A stretch of 19,272 nt of DNA, taken from JBFEUI01 sp041547565 (GTDB taxonomy: Bacteria; Pseudomonadota; Gammaproteobacteria; Thiohalomonadales; Thiohalomonadaceae). Location of the stretch: the NCBI GenBank assembly GCA_041547565.1, contig JBFEUI010000046.1, forward strand, positions 1 through 19,272. Reading direction: 5' to 3'. A program made the translations under genes and the position numbers. Shown piece by piece: positions 5,652 to 12,169 of this stretch. The notes under the pieces are model-generated. The model was given only the letters and a program-made list of their open reading frames with translations, made no database searches and had not been told where the DNA came from. How positions within the stretch are numbered: position 1 is the stretch's first letter; each line of letters begins with the position of its first letter.

Positions 5652-7439
5652 ATGTATACCCAGTGCCCTGAATGCAAAACCGTTTTCCGCCTCCATGCAG
5701 CGCAGCTAAAGGCGGCAAAAGGCAAGGTACGTTGTGGCCAGTGCGCTCACACCTTCGATGCGCTGGAAAACCTGCTGCAGCGTGGCACCCAACAGCCGCA
5801 GGCAACGCCCCCGGCTACCGGCCATGCACCGCTAGACAGTGCAGCGGTCACAACGACAGAAAGCGACACGGCCGCTGCCGGCACCGAATACAGCGAAGTA
5901 CAGCTGGACGCATTCACTGAAACCGAACCCGAACAGCAGCCTGCAACACCCATACCACCTGAACCACAAGAGACGGCATCCGAGGCACTGACCGGGCACA
6001 CGACAGATGAACTGGAAGAGCTGCTGGTCGAGATACCCGAACCCGTGGTGGAGACAAACCTGGAGGCGGTCCCGACAGAGCAGGAACCCGCTGAAAACGA
6101 GACGAGCGAACTCGAACAGCTGTTCGCACAGGCCGAGTCGCTGCAGGACACCGACGAGGAATTCGCGACGCCGCCTTCCGGCCAGGAGTCAGAGCCGTAC
6201 GAACTTCCCGATGAGGAGCAAGACAGTGAGCTTGGCACAGCACTCAGCGAGCAGTCCCCGGAGGATGTAGAGGAAGCGCCGGCGGATGAGCTCGAAACGC
6301 TTATCGCCGGGCCTGAAGGTGACACCGAGATAGAGGGTCAGGCACCAGAGGAGGCCGAACAGTGGGATGAGTTCCTGGAACAGACGATCGAGTCGCTGCA
6401 GAGCGCCGATGAGGAGAGCACGACACCGCCTTCCGGCCAGGAGTCAGAACCGTTCGAACTTCCCGATGAGAAGGAAGACAGTGCGCTTGGCACAGCACTC
6501 AGCGAGCAGTCCCCGGAGGATGTAGAGGAAGCGCCGGCGGATGAGCTCGAAACGCTTACCGCCGAGGCTGAGGTCCGGGAACAGGCACCGGAGGGGACCG
6601 AACAGTGGGATGAGTTTTCGGAGCAGCATATAGAATCGCTGCTGACACCGAACGGCGAGGATGAGACTGGCGAGCCCGAACCGCTGTCCGGCAACGAACT
6701 CGACTACGATGATCTCGAACTCAGTACCGCCACGCTTCCGGAAGAGGAATCTGGCGAGGAGCACGCCAACTATACGCCCCCACCCGGCTTTGACGCGACA
6801 ACGGACACCACTACCCATGCCGCAGAGCCGGCCGGCTCTGCGGCGGCAACAAGCGAAAGCGAGGACAGCGCCGCTACAGAAGATCTGCCGGAAACAGCAT
6901 CGGCCAAAATGCCAGAGGCAGCAGAGCTGCCGCCACGGCTTGCCCTGGAGAGCCCGAAAAAGGGCGGCAGTATCGCCGCAACGGTCTTCTGGTTTATCGC
7001 CAGCCTCTGCATGGTCGGCCTGGCAGGGCTGCAGTACAGCTATTTCAACCGTGTGGAACTGTCACGCCATGCCGCCTACCGGCCATGGCTGGAGCAGCTG
7101 TGCGACATAGCCGGCTGCCAACTGCCGCTGCAGCGCGATCCGAAGTCGATAGAACTGGTCGACCATGCCGTCCAGTCCCACCCGCGCTACCAGGACAGCC
7201 TGCTGATTACCGCCACCCTAATCAACAATGCACGGCATCCCCAGCCCTTCCCGGTGGTCGAGATTGTCATGACCGACATAGAGCAGCGCATTGTCGCCTC
7301 ACGCCGCTTCCGTCCGGCCGACTACCTGGCGGAGACAAACTCCGATACCCCCTTTATGCCGCTCAACGAGGTCCACCTGCTGCTTGAGATACTCGACCCC
7401 GGCGAGAGCGCTGTGGGCTTCGAGTTCAATTTCCTTTAA
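5652..7439 (+). CDS. Zinc-ribbon and DUF3426 domain membrane protein with acidic repeats
   Basis: The 595-residue protein starts with a CxxC...CxxC zinc ribbon of the MJ0042 type (Cys5, Cys8, Cys28, Cys31). A very acidic, Glu/Pro/Thr-rich, probably disordered region follows (about 50-430). A single transmembrane helix lies at about 439-461, and a C-terminal DUF3426-type domain (about 470-595) ends at GFEFNFL. The cytoplasmic ribbon is thus tethered to a likely periplasmic domain. The same family sits between prmA and dusB in many gammaproteobacteria, and its function is unknown. The acidic region contains a recent tandem duplication (about residues 173-257 and 258-331). The start has no strong Shine-Dalgarno, but it places Cys5 as in homologues. 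Confidence 0.88.
   Translation: MYTQCPECKTVFRLHAAQLKAAKGKVRCGQCAHTFDALENLLQRGTQQPQATPPATGHAPLDSAAVTTTESDTAAAGTEYSEVQLDAFTETEPEQQPATPIPPEPQETASEALTGHTTDELEELLVEIPEPVVETNLEAVPTEQEPAENETSELEQLFAQAESLQDTDEEFATPPSGQESEPYELPDEEQDSELGTALSEQSPEDVEEAPADELETLIAGPEGDTEIEGQAPEEAEQWDEFLEQTIESLQSADEESTTPPSGQESEPFELPDEKEDSALGTALSEQSPEDVEEAPADELETLTAEAEVREQAPEGTEQWDEFSEQHIESLLTPNGEDETGEPEPLSGNELDYDDLELSTATLPEEESGEEHANYTPPPGFDATTDTTTHAAEPAGSAAATSESEDSAATEDLPETASAKMPEAAELPPRLALESPKKGGSIAATVFWFIASLCMVGLAGLQYSYFNRVELSRHAAYRPWLEQLCDIAGCQLPLQRDPKSIELVDHAVQSHPRYQDSLLITATLINNARHPQPFPVVEIVMTDIEQRIVASRRFRPADYLAETNSDTPFMPLNEVHLLLEILDPGESAVGFEFNFL
6168..6644 (+). repeat. Intragenic tandem duplication, about 255 bp, in the acidic linker
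   Basis: Copy 1 begins at about 6168 and copy 2 at about 6423. A 74-base block is identical in both (6230-6303 and 6485-6558), synonymous positions included. The flanks differ by a few substitutions, and copy 2 lacks four codons between the shared ETL and EQWDEF motifs. Both copies keep the reading frame. Each encodes TPPSGQESEP, then ELPDE, then GTALSEQSPEDVEEAPADEL, then EQWDEF. Confidence 0.9.
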
Positions 7440-7507
7440 GCCAACGCCCCGGTCGGCATTCTGCAGTGTGCTGAACCATCGGCAACAATTTCGCAACATC
7501 CATCCCC

Positions 7508-7536
7508 TTTAACCTTCCAGACGAAGAGAGTAGAAT
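7508..7536 (+). promoter_or_regulatory. Possible sigma-70 promoter for dusB-fis
   Basis: TTTAAC (7508-7513) is followed after 17 bases by TAGAAT (7531-7536), about 36 bases upstream of the dusB ATG. The -35 box is poor. A start near 7543 would give a short leader. This fits the position of a dusB-fis promoter, but the match is modest. Confidence 0.3.
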
Positions 7537-7572
7537 TGCCGATCTTTTTCCAGGATTAGACAGCGTTTAGAG

Positions 7573-8559
7573 ATGCGCATCGGCCCCTATCAACTGCCCA
7601 ACAACCTTGTACTGGCACCCATGGCCGGCGTCACCGATCGGCCGTTCCGCCAGCTCTGCCGCGACATGGGCGCGGGCATGGCGGTCTCCGAGATGGTCTC
7701 CTCCAACTCCCTGTTGTGGGGCAGCGAAAAGACCCGACGCCGTGCCGACCACAGCGGCGAGAGCGAGCCGCGCTCGGTCCAGATCATGGGCGCCGACCCG
7801 CAGATGATGGCTGATGCCGCCCGCTACAACGTAGACAACGGCGCCCAGATCATCGACATCAACATGGGCTGCCCCGCCAAAAAGGTGTGCAACGTGGCTG
7901 CCGGCTCCGCCCTGCTGCGCGATGAACAACTGGTCGGCCGTATCCTGGATGCGGTGGTGGCTGCCGTCGACGTGCCGGTCACCCTGAAGATCCGCACCGG
8001 CTGGGACAGCACCAGCCGTAACGCTGATAACGTGGCCCGCATCGCCGAACAGGCAGGCATACAGGCGCTCGCCGTGCACGGCCGCACCCGCGCCGACGGC
8101 TACAGCGGCGAGGCCGAGTACGACACCATCGCCGAGATCAAATCCGCCGTGTCGATCCCGATCATCGCCAACGGTGACATCACCACGCCGGAGAAGGCCA
8201 GGCAGGTACTGGCGCATACCGGTGCCGATGCGGTGATGATCGGGCGCGCCGCCCAGGGCCGGCCCTGGATTTTCCGCGAGATCGGCTACTATTTGACCAC
8301 CGGGGAGAAACTGGCTGAGCCTTCATTGACGGAGGTCAGTGAGATCCTCATCGGCCACCTGCATAATCTTTACAACTTCTACGGTGAGTACACTGGCGTG
8401 CGCATGGCACGCAAACACATCAGCTGGTACAGCAAGGGTCAGCGTCACGGGGCCGCCTTCCGCAAGGCCGTCACCCAGGTTGAGACAGCCCGGCAACAGC
8501 TGGAGATGGTAAGTGAATTTTTCGATAGCCTGATTCATGGAGACGAGAAAGCGGCATGA
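7573..8559 (+). CDS. dusB: tRNA-dihydrouridine synthase B
   Basis: A flavoenzyme that reduces specific uridines in the tRNA D-loop to dihydrouridine using NADPH. The 328-residue TIM-barrel protein carries the FMN-binding N terminus VLAPMAGVTDRPFRQLC (13-29) and SEMVSSNSLLW. The catalytic loop DINMGCPAKKVCN has Cys100, the same number as in E. coli DusB. HGRTRADGYSGEA, PIIANGDI and GADAVMIGRAAQGRPWIF follow. The stop overlaps the fis start by four bases (ATGA), a conserved arrangement in enteric and many other gammaproteobacteria that implies translational coupling. Confidence 0.97.
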   Translation: MRIGPYQLPNNLVLAPMAGVTDRPFRQLCRDMGAGMAVSEMVSSNSLLWGSEKTRRRADHSGESEPRSVQIMGADPQMMADAARYNVDNGAQIIDINMGCPAKKVCNVAAGSALLRDEQLVGRILDAVVAAVDVPVTLKIRTGWDSTSRNADNVARIAEQAGIQALAVHGRTRADGYSGEAEYDTIAEIKSAVSIPIIANGDITTPEKARQVLAHTGADAVMIGRAAQGRPWIFREIGYYLTTGEKLAEPSLTEVSEILIGHLHNLYNFYGEYTGVRMARKHISWYSKGQRHGAAFRKAVTQVETARQQLEMVSEFFDSLIHGDEKAA

Positions 8560-8813
8560 GCGAAAAGACCGTAAGCAGCGATACGATCCCCCTTAACGGA
8601 CAAGTACGTAAGGCACTGGACAAATACTTCAAGGATCTCAACGGTCACAACCCCGGCAACCTCTACCAACTGTTTCTGGCAGAGGTGGAGCGCCCGCTGC
8701 TGGAGAAGGTGATGGACCACACCCAGGGTAACCAGACCCGTGCCGCCGAACTGCTCGGCATCAACCGTGGCACCCTGCGCAAGAAGCTCAAGAGCTACGA
8801 CCTGGAACACTAA
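8556..8813 (+). CDS. fis: DNA-binding protein Fis
   Basis: A nucleoid-associated, DNA-bending dimer that controls growth-rate-responsive genes and several site-specific recombination systems. The 85-residue protein is shorter than the 98 residues of E. coli Fis because of a reduced N-terminal arm; the rest is intact. The core helix and the C-terminal helix-turn-helix (about 60-82) read QTRAAELLGINRGTLRKKLK, nearly identical to the enteric protein. The start lies inside the dusB stop region (ATGA overlap). purH follows 75 bases later. No factor-independent terminator is visible between them, so read-through into purH is possible. Confidence 0.96.
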   Translation: MSEKTVSSDTIPLNGQVRKALDKYFKDLNGHNPGNLYQLFLAEVERPLLEKVMDHTQGNQTRAAELLGINRGTLRKKLKSYDLEH

Positions 8814-8888
8814 TCTTGTATTTCATACCGCCCCGGGGGTACCGCACACCCTGCAAGTGGTATGGACGTTTAACTGAGGAAGCGAAGA

Positions 8889-10448
8889 ATGAATAAGATC
8901 GAGCGCGCATTGATCAGCGTCTCCGACAAAAACGGTATTGTCGAGTTTGCCCAGCAACTGCAGGAACTTGGCGTTGAAATCCTCTCCACCGGCGGCACCG
9001 CCAAACTGCTGGCCGACAAGGGCGTTAAGGTCATCGAGGTTTCCGACTATACCGGCTTCCCGGAAATGATGGACGGACGGGTCAAGACCCTCCACCCCAA
9101 GATCCACGGCGGCATCCTCGGCCGTCGCGGTACCGACGATGCGATCATGACCGAGCACAACATCGGCGGCATCGATCTGGTGGTGGTCAACCTCTACCCC
9201 TTCGAGCAGACCGTGGCCAGGCCCGACTGTTCGCTGGAGGACGCCATCGAGAATATCGACATCGGCGGCCCGACCATGATCCGCGCCGCGGCCAAGAACC
9301 ACAGGGACGTCACCATCGTGGTCGACGCGGCTGACTACGGCCGTATCATCGACGAGATGAAGACCAACGACGGCGCCACCACAGCGGCCACCCGTTTCGA
9401 ACTGGCGGTCAAGACCTACGAGCATACCGCCCGCTACGACGGTGCCATCGCCAACTACCTGGGACGCATCCAGCAGGACGGCGGCAAGAGCGACTTCCCG
9501 CGCACCTTTAACCTGCAGGTCAGGCAGGTGCAGACCATGCGCTACGGCGAAAATCCGCACCAGAAGGCGGCCTTCTTCGTCGAGCACAATGCCCCGGCCG
9601 GCTCCATCAGCTCGGCACGCCAGATCCAGGGCAAGGAGCTCAGCTACAACAACATCGGTGATACCGATGCGGCACTGGAGTGCGTCAAGCAGTTCGACGA
9701 GGGCCCGGCCTGCGTCATCGTCAAGCACGCCAATCCCTGTGGCGTGGCGTACGGCGATGACCTGGTCACCGCCTATGACCGCGCCTACTCCACCGATCCC
9801 GAGTCGGCCTTCGGCGGCATTATCGCCTTCAACCGCGAACTGGACGGCCACACCGCCCGCACCATCGTCGAGCGCCAGTTCGTCGAGGTCATCATCGCCC
9901 CCAGGGTCTCTGACGAGGCGATCGAGGTGGTCTCAGAGAAGAAGAACGTGCGTCTGCTCGAGTGCGGCGAATGGGGCGAGGCGGCAGAGACCCTCGACTA
10001 CAAGCGCGTCAACGGCGGCCTGCTGGTACAGTCCAGTGACCTGCTGCTGACGGGTGAGATCAAGGTGGTCACCCAGCGCCAGCCCAGCGAGCAGGAGATG
10101 AACGACCTGATGTTCAGCTGGCGCGTGGCCAAATTCGTCAAGTCCAACGCCATCGTCTACGGCCGTGAGAATATGACCATCGGCGTCGGCGCCGGCCAGA
10201 TGAGCCGCGTCAACTCCGCCCGCATCGCCGGCATCAAGGCCGAGCATGCGGGCCTGGAGGTGCAGGGCTCGGTCATGGCCTCCGACGCCTTCTTCCCCTT
10301 CCGCGACGGCATCGACAACGCCGCCGAGGCAGGCATCGTGGCGGTCATCCAGCCCGGCGGTTCCATGCGTGACGAGGAGGTTATCGCCGCGGCCGACGAG
10401 CACGGCATGGCGATGGTCTTCACCGGCATGCGTCATTTCCGCCACTGA
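8889..10448 (+). CDS. purH: Bifunctional AICAR formyltransferase / IMP cyclohydrolase
   Basis: Performs the last two steps of purine synthesis, formylation of AICAR and closure to IMP. The 519-residue protein starts with the MGS-like IMP cyclohydrolase domain (about 1-150; ALISVSDKNGIVEFA, LSTGGTAKLL, MMDGRVKTLHPKIHGGIL). The AICAR transformylase domain follows (about 200-519), with RYGENPHQKAAFF, the active-site VKHANPCG (Lys279 and His280) and the C-terminal SDAFFPFRDGIDNAAEAG, IQPGGSMRDEEV and FTGMRHFRH. A GAGGA Shine-Dalgarno lies upstream. Its usual neighbour purD lies about 3.9 kb further on, separated by two accessory genes. Confidence 0.98.
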   Translation: MNKIERALISVSDKNGIVEFAQQLQELGVEILSTGGTAKLLADKGVKVIEVSDYTGFPEMMDGRVKTLHPKIHGGILGRRGTDDAIMTEHNIGGIDLVVVNLYPFEQTVARPDCSLEDAIENIDIGGPTMIRAAAKNHRDVTIVVDAADYGRIIDEMKTNDGATTAATRFELAVKTYEHTARYDGAIANYLGRIQQDGGKSDFPRTFNLQVRQVQTMRYGENPHQKAAFFVEHNAPAGSISSARQIQGKELSYNNIGDTDAALECVKQFDEGPACVIVKHANPCGVAYGDDLVTAYDRAYSTDPESAFGGIIAFNRELDGHTARTIVERQFVEVIIAPRVSDEAIEVVSEKKNVRLLECGEWGEAAETLDYKRVNGGLLVQSSDLLLTGEIKVVTQRQPSEQEMNDLMFSWRVAKFVKSNAIVYGRENMTIGVGAGQMSRVNSARIAGIKAEHAGLEVQGSVMASDAFFPFRDGIDNAAEAGIVAVIQPGGSMRDEEVIAAADEHGMAMVFTGMRHFRH

Positions 10449-10453
10449 TTCAG

Positions 10454-10481
10454 ATACAAGAACGAAATTAAAAGGGACAAA
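10454..10481. repeat. Degenerate heptamer series after purH
   Basis: Directly after the purH stop the sequence can be read in 7-base phase as ATACAAG, AACGAAA, TTAAAAG, GGACAAA. ATACAAG and TTAAAAG are exact complements of words in the right arm of the element at 2821-2848, and GGACAAA differs by one base from GGACAAG at 2780-2786. No inverted arm follows; the purH terminator begins four bases later. It may be a half element. Confidence 0.4.
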
Positions 10482-10484
10482 TAG

Positions 10485-10522
10485 ATCCCGATACCGCCTC
10501 CAGCGGTATCGGGATTTTTTTC
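10485..10522 (+). terminator. Rho-independent terminator of purH
   Basis: A perfect 13-bp stem, ATCCCGATACCGC (10485-10497) with GCGGTATCGGGAT (10503-10515), closes a 5-base loop and runs into a T-tract ending at 10522. It lies 37 bases past the purH stop and ends the dusB-fis-purH block before the convergent metallophosphoesterase gene. Confidence 0.95.
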
Positions 10523-10567
10523 ACCTCAGTTACTCACCAGTCAGTCGTATTGGCCGGTGTGTCTAGC

Positions 10568-10611
10568 AAAAGCAAAAAGCGGGATCACGATGAAGGGGAA
10601 CAACTCCCGCT
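10568..10611 (-). terminator. Possible terminator of the metallophosphoesterase gene
   Basis: On the minus strand AGCGGGA and TCCCGCT form a 7-bp stem around a 20-base loop that contains the stop codon. TTTTTGCTTTTGC follows. The T-rich tail supports termination; the long loop and the overlap with the coding end weaken it. Confidence 0.4.
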
Positions 10612-12033
10612 GCGCTTCACTGCTGTGGCAACGCCCTTGGTGATGGAGAAACGGTCCACCTCTTCGCCCAGCTGATTGATATAGCGGGCACGCAACACCG
10701 TCCCCTCCACGTCGACAATCAGCGATCCCAGCTCTGACTTTGAGAAGGCCATCACCGGGTGGTCGAGCGTCCCGGTATTGATGTGTCCCGAGGCGCCCAC
10801 CACGGCGTAGACCGCTCCTGCATGGGGGCTGAGCCGCTCACCGCGCTTCTCAAACACACCGTCCGTATCCAGCACCATGTCGGCCTGCAACTCGGTCGAT
10901 TTGCCATAGTGACAGTCGAGCAGGTGGGAGCGTTCGTAGACGTGGCTGTGTCCCGAGAGCACCAGGTCGACCCCCGCCTGCTCCAGCAGCGGAACGATGT
11001 TCTCCCGCATGTCCGTCTGCCGGCCACGGCTGTCAAAGGGGTCGTCCGAGTCGTGCGATCCCTTGGTGTAGGGGGGGTGGTGGAACACGGCGATCAGCCA
11101 CTGTTGCCGGGTAGCGGACAGGTCACGGCGCAGCCACTCGGCCATGGCACCGTCGGCATCGCGATCACTGTCCTCCGAGTCGAGAAAGACAAAGTGGATA
11201 TTGGCGTAATCGAATGAGAAATAGTTCTCCGTGCCGGATGGCTCCCCGCCCAGTTCGCCCTGCTCGGGGAAGTTGAAGATGTCGAAATAGGCCCAGCGCC
11301 GGGCATCGTGGTTGCCGTAGGCCGGCCAGTAGGGATAGCGCTTGAGCAGGTCACCGAAGATGTCGAACACGGCGGCCTGGAATTCCCTGTTTTTTCCCGA
11401 ACGGTAGGCGTTGTCGCCGGTGGTCAGTATCAGGTCGAGCGGTACACCTCCGGTGCGCGGATGTTCATCCATCCACTCCAGCGCCGAGTCTCTGACCCAC
11501 TCGACCATATCACTCACATAACCGGGATCGCCCAGCACCCAGATACGGCTCGGCCGGTCAGACCCGGGAGGTGGTGCGGTGCTGAACTGGGACGCCTTGG
11601 CCTCTCCGTTACCGCCCTGACCGGCTGCGCCCACGCTATACCAGTAGCGGGTAGCCGGTTTCAGGCCGGTGAGGCGCACCTGATGCTTCTCGCCGGCCTG
11701 CGCCTCTTTTACCTGTCGATCGAGCCTGTCGGGCTGGAGACCAAAACGTACCATGCCCGCTTCAGCCTGCGATGTCTGCCAGTGTATGGTGACGCTATCG
11801 TGCCCGAGCATCTGCAGGTAGGGCCCGCGTTCGCCGTGGTACTGGCTGTCGAGATAGATCTGCACAGGTCGTCCCATCGCCACAAACAACAGCAGCACAA
11901 CAAAACCCAGCGCCAGGCGGCGCAGCCATTTGAACACCTTGGTGCGAAACGCTTGTCGGTTCACCCTCTGCGAGACTCCCTGAAATTGGTTGCAATACGA
12001 AATGAACTTGCGGGGACATAGTCGCTCAAACAC
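10585..12033 (-). CDS. Membrane-anchored purple-acid-phosphatase-like metallophosphoesterase
   Basis: A calcineurin-like metallophosphoesterase. In the 482-residue reading, a hydrophobic N-terminal anchor lies at about 41-54. A fibronectin-III-like, purple acid phosphatase N-terminal domain follows (about 70-152, with RYWYSVGA). The catalytic domain carries the five metal-binding blocks: GDPGY (Asp169), GDNAY (Asp207, Tyr210), GNHD (Asn241, His242), FHHPP (His318/319) and GHSHVYER (His362, His364). Substrate is unknown; the anchor places the enzyme outside the inner membrane. The long form begins at a GTG without a Shine-Dalgarno. A second GTG at 11964 (459 residues), with AGGGAG eleven bases upstream, keeps the whole anchor and may be the real start. 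It is divergent from the LtaS-like gene. Confidence 0.88.
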   Translation of the reverse strand: MFERLCPRKFISYCNQFQGVSQRVNRQAFRTKVFKWLRRLALGFVVLLLFVAMGRPVQIYLDSQYHGERGPYLQMLGHDSVTIHWQTSQAEAGMVRFGLQPDRLDRQVKEAQAGEKHQVRLTGLKPATRYWYSVGAAGQGGNGEAKASQFSTAPPPGSDRPSRIWVLGDPGYVSDMVEWVRDSALEWMDEHPRTGGVPLDLILTTGDNAYRSGKNREFQAAVFDIFGDLLKRYPYWPAYGNHDARRWAYFDIFNFPEQGELGGEPSGTENYFSFDYANIHFVFLDSEDSDRDADGAMAEWLRRDLSATRQQWLIAVFHHPPYTKGSHDSDDPFDSRGRQTDMRENIVPLLEQAGVDLVLSGHSHVYERSHLLDCHYGKSTELQADMVLDTDGVFEKRGERLSPHAGAVYAVVGASGHINTGTLDHPVMAFSKSELGSLIVDVEGTVLRARYINQLGEEVDRFSITKGVATAVKRSGSCSPSS

Positions 12034-12051
12034 GAGCAGTACAGTCAGTTA

Positions 12052-12060
12052 TGATACAAT
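12052..12060 (+). promoter_or_regulatory. Extended -10 promoter for the LtaS-like gene
   Basis: TGATACAAT combines the TGn motif with the -10 hexamer TACAAT. No good -35 is needed for an extended -10 promoter. Transcription would start near 12067, within a 12-base palindrome, and give a leader of about 100 bases before the ATG at 12170. Confidence 0.45.
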
Positions 12061-12065
12061 GCGCG

Positions 12066-12132
12066 CCATTCGAATGGATAGCATAACCCGGTGTGACACA
12101 CCATGAACGGACAGAGCGGCCCCGTCGAACGG
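12066..12132. promoter_or_regulatory. Cluster of palindromes in the divergent intergenic region
   Basis: CCATTCGAATGG (12066-12077) is a perfect 12-base palindrome at the predicted transcription start. GGTGTG-a-CACACC (12090-12102) is a perfect 6-1-6 dyad. CCGT-cga-ACGG (12122-12132) is a third, weaker dyad. They may be operators for a regulator of the LtaS-like gene, and perhaps of the divergent phosphoesterase gene. No regulator gene is adjacent. Confidence 0.4.
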
Positions 12133-12169
12133 CATTAAACCCAATTCCACCAGTAATCATTATCCGACC

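Noticed and set aside
8815..8821. A single CTTGTAT heptamer just after fis
   Set aside because: One 7-base word is expected about twice by chance in a window of this size counting both strands, and no phased neighbours exist.
8814..8888. Terminator between fis and purH
   Set aside because: A GC-rich partial palindrome is present around 8831-8848 but no T-run follows it.
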